This document shows, piece by piece, positions 10,869-20,355 of a stretch of DNA of 64,000 nt. The notes beneath the pieces are model-generated. The model had not been told where the DNA came from, did no database searches, and saw only the letters and a list, made by a program, of their open reading frames with translations. Both the position numbers and the translations under genes were made by a program. The stretch's first letter is position 1. Each line of letters starts with the position of its first letter. Source of the DNA: Atrina japonica (taxonomy: Eukaryota > Mollusca > Bivalvia > Pterioida > Pinnidae); NCBI GenBank assembly GCA_030159075.1, contig BROG01000136.1, positions 1,203,501 through 1,267,500 of the forward strand, in the 5' to 3' direction.

Positions 10869-12349
10869 TTGCTTCAATACTTACGAAATAATATGGCAAA
10901 TATCCAGTTCGCTCTCATTTTGTTCGTCTTAATTTTGTTATGCAACGACATTGCTGAAAATCCAGGCTCCGACTCGAACATAGCAAACGCCTTTTCTGTT
11001 GTCCATTTAAATATTCGCAGCATAAGAAACAAGCTCAGTGATGTTGAGCATCTCATTGACGAATTTGATATGTTTCACAGAAACACATTTAGACACGTCA
11101 GTTTTGACCGATACTCTTATTATACCTGGGTTCAAACTATCTTTCCGCAAAGACAGAACTATTCATGGCGGCGGTATTCTGATTTATTATCGGTCTGGCA
11201 GAACAGATCTCGAAAATAATGTGGATGAAACTATTTGGTTGAAATCTCTACCTATCACAGAAATATTTTACTATGTTGCTTGTACAGGCCAGAAACATGT
11301 CGGAATGACTTCAGGGAACGCGTTGAACAGTCTGTAAGCTCAGCATTTGATATAACCCAGAGTGTTTTACTGTGCGGAGACTGGAATGTAGACTTCAACA
11401 AAAGACTCCCCCTAGAGTTTCAGAGCTTATTTCGCTTTTCAATCTCTCTAATGTCATTATGGAACCTACTCGAGTCACACAGTCTTCCTCAAAATTATCG
11501 ATTCAGTAATCCTCTCTGACTCCTTGGCCCCTCGGGAATCTAGTACTAGATGTAAACAGTTTAAGTGATCACAGGGCTACATATGTTACTTTAGATTTTG
11601 AATCACAAGTTCGCAAAACGTTTACACGTAGTATCTGGGCATACAAGGACTGTAACTTTGATATTATCAAAAATCAAATCCTTGATATTGATTGGGACTA
11701 TTTTGATCGTGCTGTTAACACTTTTTCAGATAAACTCATGTCCATCATTGAAAATAATATTCCACGTAGAAATGTAATCATAAGACCACTAGATAAGAAA
11801 TGGTTTAACTCTGATATTCGACGGGAAATACAAACTACGAGACATACTCAGACAGACATACGGACGGACGCGCAAAACAAATGACCTAAATAAATTAAAA
11901 ACTCATAGAAATAAAGTCAACAACATGAAAAAGAAACTAAAAGAGAAATATTATGAGGACCTCAACGATTCATTAAACAACTACAAAATGTCAGACAGTA
12001 AAACCTACTGGAAACTCATTCGATCTCTGATCAAAGGTGAGATTCCCAGAGATGATATTCCAACCCTGTACTGTAATGGTCATACGGCCTCCACTGAGAA
12101 TAGCAAAGCCAATGGAACTGCTAAATTTCCTTACTGAGCTGCCTGGGCAAATTATTTGAGCGAGTTATGTTCAAACATTTCTACAATTTCTTGCAATTTA
12201 ATAACTTACTATATAATCTACAGGCGGGCATCTGACCTGGTCAATCCACTGTTACACAACTTATGGAATTATACCACCAAATATGCCTTTCAATTGATAA
12301 TACAGAGTTTGCGTGTTTTACTTTCTGTGATATTAGTAAGGCCTTTAGA
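10869..12349 (+). mobile_element. Plus-strand LINE, 5' part: endonuclease and start of RT, decayed
   Basis: This is the 5' part of a CR1/Jockey-like non-LTR retrotransposon ORF2, split across three frames. In order: a hydrophobic N-terminus ending in a degenerate 2A-like motif (CNDIAENPGS); the AP-endonuclease start VVHLNIRSIRNKLSD; the catalytic ETHLD; a mid-endonuclease GGGILIYY; the endonuclease end with SLSDHRATYVTL (catalytic His); the linker IWAYKDCNFD and KKWFNSDIRREIQ; the MKKKLKEKYYEDL region with YWKLIRSLIKGEIP; and the RT fingers LGKLFERV, then FCDISKAF. It stops at 12349 in the codons of the DISKAFDRVW motif. The remainder resumes at 21252. The missing EKANIFNDYF region between about 12137 and 12140 indicates an internal deletion. 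Frameshifts and stops make it dead. Confidence 0.88.
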
Positions 12350-12510
12350 TTAAACATATTTTATTGCAGAATCATAGTTAATACAATCGGATTAGGCACA
12401 AGTTTTCCAACTTAGGTTAATAGCCCCCTCCTTTTATAATTGATATACATTCTAACGCATGCATAGACTTTAGTAGTTATACATTCCAAAATAAAAATAA
12501 CTTGTTATAC

Positions 12511-12534
12511 ACACACACACACACACACACACAC
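12511..12534. repeat. (CA)n microsatellite
   Basis: About twelve CA units within the 3' UTR of the minus-strand LINE. Confidence 0.95.
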
Positions 12535-12582
12535 GTTTATGCACATAGGTTCGGGTGCAAAAATCATTACACATATATAGTA

Positions 12583-12587
<5 letters not shown>

Positions 12588-12629
<42 letters not shown>
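12588..12629. repeat. (GA)n microsatellite
   Basis: About twenty GA units within the 3' UTR of the minus-strand LINE. Confidence 0.95.
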
Positions 12630-12632
<3 letters not shown>

Positions 12633-12866
12633 TACACCTGATTATGTTTTATGTCACGTAAATCTGTTGCTTTTGCTAATAAATGATTGAACTGCCGTAG
12701 CTAGGTTAGTATTGTGTTCATTCGTAACATTTGGATTGCCAAATAAGATATCATTTATATTGATTTGATGTTGAAGTCTATTTAAAAGCTTCAACTAAGT
12801 CTGTTCTTATAATGTTGTATTGGGGGCACTGTAGGAAAAAATGAGTAGAGTTTTCATAGGGATAAC

Positions 12867-12872
12867 CACATA
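12867..12872. repeat. Target site duplication CACATA, left copy
   Basis: The same six bases occur at 20397-20402, immediately outside the right end of the 7.5-kb element. Removing the element and one copy restores the open frame of the interrupted minus-strand LINE (codons A-N-E-C-I-C-G-Y-P), which confirms the duplication length. Confidence 0.95.
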
Positions 12873-12913
12873 AGTAGTAATAGGCAGCTCCATGACGCGC
12901 CATTTGAATTTTG

Positions 12914-13412
12914 CCGCTAGGGGGCGCCACCAGTGGCGCTGTTGATGACGTCATCAGAATACTGGCTTCTGATTGGTCAATTCAAATGCGCGCCATGGAG
13001 CCGCATGTGACGTCATAACCGGAAGTGCGTCATACCGGAAGTGAGGTCATACCGGAAATGCGTCATACCGGAAGTGAGGTCATGTTGCCATGGCAATAAG
13101 GAGAAAGAGCCAATCGTTGAGCTCGGAGGCGAGTCTATGACCGGAAGTGGAAGGTTGTGGGGGCGGCCATCTTGGTTAAGGAGCCAATGAGAGCCTTCGT
13201 TACAAGAAGTTGGGGTCACGAGAGTCACGAGAGGTCACGAGAGTTCGCGAGAAGTCAACGGGAAGAGAGGGAAGTTGGGTTTTTCCAGTTTTGAGCTGAG
13301 AGTGAATCTATTTTTAGAACCGAAACTTTGGGTTTTTCCAGGTTTGTGAAACCAGTAGTTGGTGGCGCCACCGTCGTTGAGAGTTGTGTGTATCATCAAG
13401 TGCGCAAGCGCG
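12914..13412 (+). promoter_or_regulatory. Cluster of promoter-type motifs at the outer arm end
   Basis: Motifs matching well-known animal transcription-factor sites lie close together. There is a CTCF-like CCGCTAGGGGGCGC (12914-12927) and CRE palindromes TGACGTCA (12946-12953, 13008-13015). Four tandem ETS-type ACCGGAA(G/A)TG sites (13018-13076) are followed by another at 13141. An RFX X-box-like GTTGCCATGGCAA (13084-13096), CCAAT boxes (13110-13114, 13184-13188), a YY1-like GGCGGCCATCTTGG (13162-13175) and an NRF1-like TGCGCAAGCGCG (13401-13412) complete the set. The mirror cluster is in 19857-20355. The motifs are seen; promoter activity, presumably directed into the element, is inferred. 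Confidence 0.6.
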
Positions 13413-13458
13413 AGAAGCGGTAGGCCGAGCTCGACTCAAGCTTTGTACTAAGACTTGT

Positions 13459-13650
13459 AGAGTATGTACAAAGGGAGATTACTCTGTATAGACTCTATAG
13501 GTGAAACAAAGGGAGATTACTCTGTATAGACTCTATAGGTGGAACAAAGGGAGATTACTCTGTATAGACTCTATACGTGACTCATCACTCTGTATAACCT
13601 GTGTAGGTGAAACAAAGGGAGATTACTCTGTATAGACTATAGGGTGGTTG
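13459..13650. repeat. 41-bp tandem array, left arm
   Basis: About five units built on AAAGGGAGATTACTCTGTAT and a following AGACTCTATAGGTG segment. The inverse array is at 19612-19812. Confidence 0.9.
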
Positions 13651-13829
13651 AACAAAAGGGGGTGGCCGATGACTCTTTATGGGCTGTAGGCATTAAACCA
13701 GAAGGGGTGGGTGGGTAGCGAAACAGGAAGGTTAGGAAGGGTAGCCATCTTTGGTATGGAATCATGGGATATCTAGTTTTTCAGGGACTGACTAATCTCA
13801 CGGCAGGAGTGAGAACCATAGAACATGAA

Positions 13830-14110
13830 AGTGTGTAACGTACTCAAAGTTTGTCAAAATGATCAAGTGTGTGTGTGTGTGTTGTTCTCAAAGTTTGTCA
13901 AAGTGATCAAGTGTACCGTTCTCATGTTTCAAAGTTTGTCAAAGTGATCAAGTGCTTGAGTGTCGTTCTCAAAGTTTGCAACGTGTGTACCGTTCTCAAA
14001 GTTTGCAACGTGTGCAACGTTCTAAGTTATGAAGTCTCAAAGTGACAAAGTGACACAAGTAGCACAAGTGACAAAGTGACACAAGTAGTAAAGTGTAAAG
14101 TATGAAGTTG
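13830..14110. repeat. Short degenerate repeats, left arm
   Basis: Repeated TCTCAAAGTTTGTCAAAGTG / ATCAAGTGT and GACACAAGTAGCACAAGTGA-type units. The inverse is at 19170-19460. Confidence 0.85.
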
Positions 14111-14518
14111 TTCACTTACGTCGTTTCAACAAGTATCAAAGTTCAGATAGTGAAAATAGTATCTGTATTATTTTATATTATTTCTTGTACTACTGTGTAT
14201 ATAAAATAAAAAATTAAACAACTCACCCAGAGAGAGTTTTTCTGACGATGTTGAATCTTCGAGCTTTTCGGCTGCCAAATGAGCTCCACAGTAGTCTAAC
14301 TGAACTTATTTCTCAAGTTTTTTAATGTTACTATTTTTAGAATTGCCTCGTTTTAAATTTTTTCTCTGATAAAATTTGATGAATCAAGTAAGAAGAATAG
14401 TGAATGTTCACATTTACTTACTATGGATTAGACTTACCACTACAGTATAACACAACACATAAAAAAAAAAAAAAAACTGCATACTTTCAGTTAAGGTTTC
14501 TTTTCGAATAAGATGAAT

Positions 14519-14534
14519 GGCCCTTAAAAGGGCC
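14519..14534 (-). terminator. Histone-type mRNA 3' stem-loop lookalike, left arm, outer
   Basis: Minus strand: ACCAAC then GGCCCTTTTAAGGGCC, a perfect 6-bp stem with loop TTTA. A purine-rich CGAAAAGAAACC follows about 16 nt later. Metazoan replication-dependent histone mRNAs end in a GGYYYU-loop-ARRRCC hairpin with CCAA-type 5' flank and a downstream purine-rich element paired by U7 snRNA. The match is structural; processing is unproven. It sits 13 nt after the stop of the 50-codon ORF. Confidence 0.55.
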
Positions 14535-14547
14535 GTTGGTTTTTGGG

Positions 14548-14700
14548 TTAATAAACCTGTGCTTTACAGACACCGACAAAACACACCATCTTCAGCCTTC
14601 TGGGCCTCAGCTCTTTTGCTCCGCAGGTACACGTAGTGACGTACCATCTTAATAATCCAGCCTTCTGTTGATCATAGAACTCACACTCCTGGGACGTCAT
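14548..14700 (-). CDS. 50-codon ORF with its own promoter-like and histone-type 3' signals
   Basis: The predicted protein begins MTSQECEFYDQQKAG and ends VGVCKAQVY; it is Cys- and Lys/Arg-rich in its second half. I do not recognise it, and it is not a core histone. The ATG lies in AAAGATGA context. Upstream on the same strand are a CCAAT box (14884-14890), a TATA-like CATATAAAAAG (14820-14830) and a presumed start site near 14790. Downstream, 13 nt after the stop, is the histone-type stem-loop. In the right arm the counterpart begins MASQECEFYDQQ at 18574 but stops after 25 codons (18649-18651), so the two arms differ in coding state. It could be a small real gene, the tail of a captured gene, or a fortuitous frame. 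Confidence 0.35.
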   Translation of the reverse strand: MTSQECEFYDQQKAGLLRWYVTTCTCGAKELRPRRLKMVCFVGVCKAQVY

Positions 14701-14816
14701 CTTTAGTTTCTTTAGGGTGTACTAGGGTTTTTCAGCCTCCAGGAAAATACTACGTTCATCACATTTGTTAAATTTTGTGTCTTCTGAAACGAATTGCGGT
14801 GAAAAACAGACGCGCA

Positions 14817-14890
14817 CAGCTTTTTATATGACCAGTACAGCGCACGCGACGTTCTCCGTCTCATCAACTTTGGCCTCTCTGATGATTGGC
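14817..14890 (-). promoter_or_regulatory. CCAAT plus TATA promoter-like block, left arm
   Basis: On the minus strand, AGCCAATCATC (14884-14890 core) is followed about 55 nt later by CATATAAAAAG (14820-14830). This spacing is usual for a pol II core promoter and lies just upstream of the 50-codon ORF. The right-arm copy is at about 18389-18455. Confidence 0.45.
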
Positions 14891-15897
14891 TATAGAGAAC
14901 TGAGTGAATATTTTTTTTTAGAACCGAAAGTTTAGGGTATTCCCCTGATGGCATGATTCAGCTAAATAAACGTTGTTTGAACTCTTATGTTTTTACTTAG
15001 ATCTTGAAATTTACTGTCTGTACATGTTTCATAGGTTAAAAACTAGACCCTATGTAATAAAATTTCAAACACTCACCCATGCTGGCAGTGGTTTTCTATT
15101 AATTGTAATGATGTTGACACCTCGAGCTTTGGACCTCAATAGCACCCAGAGGCCTAATTGAGACTATTCTAGTTTTGTTTTTTCTAGTCATATGACTTAC
15201 TTTTTACTTCTGAGGTATTTTATATTTTAGTGCAAGGACAATTATCTAGACCCTATCTAATAAAAAATAAAACACTCATTCATGCTGCCTGCTGGTAGTG
15301 GTTTTCTTATCATTATGATGTCGAGGTTCAGATCTCAAATGAGCTTAACTGGACCTCGCTCTAGTTCACATGACTTACTATATTTAGACTTTAATCACGT
15401 GAATACTTCAGTCATAACAAAAGCACAAATGAAATAAAACGTTTAATGTTGAACGAATATACACTGATACAGTACTGTCAGTAGCGAGTAGCATCATAAC
15501 GATTGTCATTCTATTTTACCTAAGTAAACACATCCGAGTCGTTCGATGTCGAATGACAGTTTATTAAGTACACTATTCTGTGTTTTGGTGTATTGAAAAT
15601 GTATCAAAAGTATGCGTTTTTATCTTTACAAGATCAAAATCTTACCGTGACTGGCATTACAAAATGGCGAGACCTACCATCCTGCAAGACAAGTACAGTC
15701 AGCTGACGTCACACTAGTGCCATCAGCTGACATGTCTAAGCGGATTTCAACTCTAAATTGTTTCAGGCTTATGATCTAAATGAAGTTCGCACACTAAGTA
15801 GTGTTTAGTCGCTTCAATATTTTAAACTTGCCGCTATAGAATAACATAACATACATAAAAAACCTGCAGACTTTTAGCTAAGGTTTCTTTTCTAATA

Positions 15898-16286
15898 AAA
15901 TGGGTGACCCTTAAAGGGACCGTTGATTGCTCCGAAAAGCTGAATAAGGGAGACTCTAGTATTTTGTCGAATAGACGTCGCCAACGGCGAACTTCTCATT
16001 CTTTCTCTATCATCATCAGTCGATTTATCTCTGCCTTGTGTTGTCAAAGATTGACTAATGCTTCCTCAGCTAGTATGTATTGTACAGGTGTTAAAAGTGG
16101 AGGCCTTAGGTCTAGTTGGTCCCTGTTGTTGTGTAGTAGGTGAAGATGGTCTAGTAGGGTAATGATGGGGTCCTACCAGAATTGATCGGGCTGCGTGGCC
16201 CTACTACAATACGGTGTCCTCCGTGTAAGAATGATTCGCATGTTTCTGTCTTCAGGTTGCATTTCCATGTCGGATGAGTTACCCAT
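15898..16286 (-). pseudogene. Coding relic inside the element, unknown family
   Basis: From an ATG at 16286 the minus strand reads MGNSSDMEMQPEDRNMR through TRRTPYCSRATQPDQFW, one in-frame TAG at codon 38, then DPIITLLDHLHLLHNNRDQ and LRPPLLTPVQYILAEEALVN to a TGA at 16044. A shift of frame then continues with TTQGRDKSTDDDRERMRSS and a final GHPFY before TAG at about 15898, running through the inner stem-loop site. Open composition across a single stop and one frameshift, with Leu-rich helix-like content, suggests a once-coding segment of about 130 codons. I do not recognise the family. It could also be chance. Confidence 0.3.
15906..15921 (-). terminator. Histone-type 3' stem-loop lookalike, left arm, inner (degenerate)
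   Basis: Minus strand: CAACGGTCCCTTTAAGGGTC then ACCCATTTT, followed by a purine-rich AGAAAAGAAAC. The ACCCA after the stem and the purine block match the histone 3'-end layout, but the stem has a C-A mismatch and G-U pairs. The flanks are paralogous to those of 14519-14534, so the two sites arose by duplication within the arm. Confidence 0.4.
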
Positions 16287-16458
16287 GATAATGAACTAAT
16301 ACCGAGATTCAGACAGTACTAGCTTATATGGAGTTTATGAGTTACGCTGTGTACTCTGCGTTTTCTTGTGATGTGAGCCCCAGATAACAAACATGTCGCA
16401 TAATCCCTGAATGGCATCTTTCTACTCTCTCTTATCCTTTTTTCTCTCTCCATTTCCC

Positions 16459-16503
<45 letters not shown>

Positions 16504-17256
16504 ACGTTTCCCACATTTCTTCTCTTTCACTCCTGTTCTGATTCTTTATATTATTTGTCTTTGATTTTACACATAAACAAGAAAAAGAAGATGAAGAAAT
16601 AAAGAATGGGTATATATATAATGGTAGAAATGTGGGAAATCAGATCAACATCGACGAATGGCCCAGTTGTTGAAAATGGAAACAAGAAAGAGACAAAGTC
16701 GGTGGACCTAAGACTGATTATAGTAACAGCAGTTCTGTAGTCTCCTTATCAGCATCCTATTAAAAAGACGTATTCCCTTTATAATCTCTGTATACCTTAC
16801 TTATTCTCTTTGTATGCCTTACTTATCTGCCAGTCTCATAAAGTTGCATTATACACTTTTGTTTTATACCTTCTAATAAGTCGTATACTTTTTTATCCTC
16901 TTTGTCACCGTATCTGTGTAGATACATACTAGATACTGTATGACCAACTTACAATACACAAACACAAGGTCAGTTTCATCAAGTCTAATACCCCGCTAAA
17001 GAGAGTTTTTGAAATAGTCTGCAGAGAATAAGTGTTGCCCTAATGTTACTTTGTATAATACATAAGAATGAAGTAAAACACGTATAACTTTGCACTCATA
17101 ACTCTGAAATAGTCTAGAGAAACATAAAAAACAGTACGTTTTACTTTACTGATACGTATGAGATTACCTATATGGCATTAGACGCACTCCCTTTGTACCC
17201 TTACTTTCTGCATCCTTACTTATTCTCTTTGTATGCCTCACTTATACTCTCTGTAT
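15986..17256. other. Unique spacer of the giant inverted-repeat element
   Basis: Only this part of the element is single-copy. It holds the minus-strand coding relic (15898-16286), a (CT)n microsatellite (16461-16502), and AT-rich DNA with loose repeats of CTTACTTATTCTCTTTGTAT at about 16797-16830 and 17212-17235. No transposase, integrase or polymerase motif was seen. Confidence 0.7.
16461..16502. repeat. (CT)n microsatellite
   Basis: About eighteen CT units in the spacer of the element, with flanking pyrimidine-rich DNA. Confidence 0.93.
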
Positions 17257-17322
17257 CCGTTGGCGACGTCTATTCGACAAAATACTAGAGTCTCCCTTAT
17301 TCAGCTTTTCGGAGCAATCAAC

Positions 17323-17338
17323 GGTCCCTTTAAGGGTC
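17323..17338 (+). terminator. Histone-type 3' stem-loop lookalike, right arm, inner (degenerate)
   Basis: Mirror copy of 15906-15921, with CAAC before it and ACCCA after it, followed by AGAAAAGAAAC. Confidence 0.4.
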
Positions 17339-18742
17339 ACCCATTTTATTAGAAAAGAAACTTAGCTAAAAGTCTGCAGGTTTTTATGTATGTTGTGTTA
17401 TTCTATAGCGGCAAGTTTAAAATATCGTAGCGACTAAACACTACTTAGTGTGCGACCTTCATTTAGATCATAAGCCTGAAACAATTTAGAGTTGAAATCC
17501 GCTAAGACATGTCAGCTGATGTCATTAGTGTGACGTCAACTGACTGTACTTGCCTTGCAGGATGGTAGGTCTCGCCATTTTGTAATGCCAGTCACGGTAA
17601 GATTTTGATCTTGTAAAGATAAAAAACGCGTACCCTTGATGCATTTTCAATACATCAAGACACAGAATAGTCTACTTAATAACTGTCATTCGACATCGAA
17701 CGACTCGGATGTGTTTACTTAGGTAAATAGAATGACAATCGTTAGGATGCTACTCGCTACTGTATCAAGTGTATATTCGTTCAACATTAAACGTTTTATT
17801 TCATTTGTGCTTTTGTTATGACTGAAGTATTCACTTGATTAAAGTCTAAATATAGTAAGTCATGTGACTAGAGCGAGGTCCAGTTCAGCCCGTGTGTCGT
17901 TTGAAAATTCATTTGAGATCTGAACCTCGAGGTGTTAACATCATAATGATAAGAAAAACCGCTACCAGCAGGCAGCATGAATGAGTGTTTTTTTTTTTTA
18001 TTAGATAGGGTTCTAGATAAATTGTCCTTGCACTAAAATATAAAATACCTCAGAAGTAAAAAGTAAGTCATATGACTAGAAAACAAAAAACTAGAATAGT
18101 CTCAATTAGGCCTCTGGGTGCTCATTTGAGGTCCAAAGCTCGAGGTGGTCAACATCATTACAATTAATAGAAAACCACTGCCAGCATGGGTGAGTGTTTG
18201 AATTTTTATTACATAGGTCTAGTTTTTTAACCTTATGAAACATGTACAGACAGTAAATTTCAAGATCTAAGTAAAAAACATAAGAGTTCAAACAACGTTT
18301 ATTTAGCTGAATCATGCCATCAGGGGAATACCCTAAAAACCTAAACTTTCGGTTCTAAAAAAAGATTCACTCAGTTCTCTATAGCCAATCATCAGAGAGG
18401 CACAAGTTGATGAGACGGAGAACGTCGCGTGCGCTGTACTGGTCATATAAAAAGCTGTGCGCGTCTGTTTTTTCACCGCAATTCGTTTCAGAAGACACAA
18501 AATTTAACAAATGTGATGAACGTAGTATTTTCCTGGAGGCTGAAACCCTATGTACACCCTAAAGAAACTAAAGATGGCGTCCCAGGAGTGTGAGTTCTAT
18601 GATCAACAGAAGGCTGGATTATTAAGATGGTACGTCACTACGTGTAGCTGAGCAAAAGATCTGAGGCCAGAAGGCTAAAGATGGTGTTTTGTCGGTGCCT
18701 GTAAAGCACAGGTTTATTAACCCCTAAAAAAAAAAAACCAAC

Positions 18743-18758
18743 GGCCCTTTTAAGGGCC
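18743..18758 (+). terminator. Histone-type 3' stem-loop lookalike, right arm, outer
   Basis: GGCCCTTTTAAGGGCC preceded by ACCAAC and followed by CGAAAAGAAACC. The perfect stem and loop are conserved in both arms even though the neighbouring A/T runs differ in length. Confidence 0.55.
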
Positions 18759-19611
18759 ATTCATCTTATTCGAAAAGAAACCTTAACTGAAAGTAATGCA
18801 TTTTTTTTTTTTTTTTGTATGTGTTGTGTTATACTGTAGTGGTAAGTCTAATCCATAGTAAAGTAAATGTGAACATTCACTATTTCTTCTTACTTGATTC
18901 ATCAAATTTTATCAGACAAAAATTTAAAACGAGGCAATTCTAAAAATAGTAACATTAAAAACTTGAGAATAAGTTCAGTTAGACTACTGAGAGCTCATTT
19001 GGCAGCCGAAGCTCGAAGATTCAACATCGTCAGAAAAACTCTCTCTGGGTGAGTGTTTAATTTTTTATTTTATATACAGTAGTACAAGAAATAATATAAA
19101 ATAATACAGATACTATTTTCACTATCTGAACTTTGATACTTGTTGAAACGACGTAAGTGAACAACTTCATACTTTACACTTTACTACTTGTGTCACTTTG
19201 TCACTTGTGCTACTTGTGTCACTTTTGTCACTTTGTCACTGACTTCATAACTTCGAACGTTGCACACGTTGCAAACTTTGAGAACGGTACACACGTTGCA
19301 AACTTTGAGAACGACACTCAAGCACTTGATCACTTTGACAATCTTTGAAACATGAGAACGGTACACTTGATCACTTTGACAAACTTTGAGAACAACACAC
19401 ACACACACACACTTTGATCATTTTGACAAACTTTGAGTACGTTACACACTTTCATGTTCTATGGTTCTCACTCTGCCGTGAGATTAGTCCAGTCCCTGAA
19501 AAACTAGATATCCCATGATTCCATACCACAAGATGGCTACCCTTCCTATCCTTTCTGTTGCACTACCCACCCACCCTCTGGTTTAATGCCTACAGCCCAT
19601 AAAGAGTCATC

Positions 19612-19812
19612 ACCCCTTTTGTTCCACCCTATAGTCTATACAGAGTAATCTCCCTTTGTTTCACCTACACAGGCTATACAGAGTGATGTGTCACGTATAG
19701 AGTCTATACAGAGTAATCTCCCTTTGTTCCACCTATAGAGTCTTATATACAGAGTAATCTCCCTTTGTTTCACCTATAGAGTCTATACAGAGTAATCTCC
19801 CTTTGTACATAC
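19612..19812. repeat. 41-bp tandem array, right arm
   Basis: Inverse of the 13459-13650 array; units contain CTATACAGAGTAATCTCCCT and TTGTTTCACC. Confidence 0.9.
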
Positions 19813-19856
19813 TCTACAAGTCTTAGTACAAGCTTGAGTCGAGCTCGGCCTACCGC

Positions 19857-20355
19857 TTCTCGCGCTTTGCGCACTTGATGATACACAACTCTCAACGACG
19901 GTGGCGCCACTACTGGTTTCACAAACCTGGAAAAACCCAAAGTTTCGTTTCTAAAAAATAGATTCACTCTCAGCTCAAAACTGGAAAAACCCAACTTCTC
20001 TCTCTTCCCGTTGACTTCTCGCGAACTCTCGTGACCTCTCGTGACTTCTCGTGACCCCAACCTCTTTTAACGAAGGCTCTCATTGGCTCCTTAACCAAGA
20101 TGGCCGCCCCCACAACCTTCCACTTCCGGTCATAGACACGCCTCCGAGCTCAACGATTGGCTCTTTCTCCTTATTGCCATGACAACATGACCTCACTTCC
20201 GGTATGACGCACTTCCGGTATGACCTCACTTCCGGTATGACGCACTTCCGGTTATGACGTCACAGGCGGCTCCATGGCGCGCATTTGAATTGACCAATCA
20301 GAAGCCAGTATTCTGATGACGTCATCAACAGCGCCACTGGTGGCGCCCCTAGCGG
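19857..20355 (-). promoter_or_regulatory. Promoter-type motif cluster, right arm
   Basis: Mirror image of the left-arm cluster. It has four ACTTCCGGT (ETS) sites around 20187-20252, a YY1-like AACCAAGATGGCCGCC near 20093-20108, CCAAT boxes and TGACGTCA palindromes. The CTCF-like site is one G shorter here, the X-box has a mismatch, and the NRF1-like site is altered (GCGCTTTGCGC), so the arms are not perfectly homogenised. Confidence 0.55.

Larger units (their letters stand above)
12350..12866 (-). mobile_element. Minus-strand LINE, 3' part: zinc motif and 3' UTR
   Basis: Read on the minus strand from 12872, the sequence gives CGYPYENSTHFFLQCPQYN then IIRTDLVEAFK and a stop. This is the C-terminal Cys-Cys-His-Cys motif (C-x-CG-x6-HFFL-x-CPxY) found after the RT domain of these LINEs. 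The 3' UTR holds a (CT)n and a (GT)n microsatellite and ends near 12350 in an AATAAA-type signal (AATAAAATATG). The other half of this element lies at 20403-21251 on the far side of the giant inverted-repeat element. Confidence 0.85.
12873..15985 (+). repeat. Left arm of the giant inverted repeat
   Basis: This is the inverse of 17257-20396, with the match ending at the GACGTCGCCAACGG segment around 15972-15985. Matching landmarks are the outer GC-rich region, the 41-bp array, the GGCCCTTAAAAGGGCC palindrome (14519-14534 against 18743-18758) and the second stem-loop (15906-15921 against 17323-17338). Several indels separate the arms. Confidence 0.93.

Noticed and set aside
14519..14534. Rho-independent bacterial terminator
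   Set aside because: The hairpin is GC-rich, but the window is plainly animal DNA with spliced exons and SINEs. A histone-type 3' end is the better reading.
14712..14954. 80-codon minus-strand ORF in the left arm
   Set aside because: It reads through the CCAAT/TATA block, and the right-arm copy (18300-18550) does not keep the frame. More likely chance than a gene.
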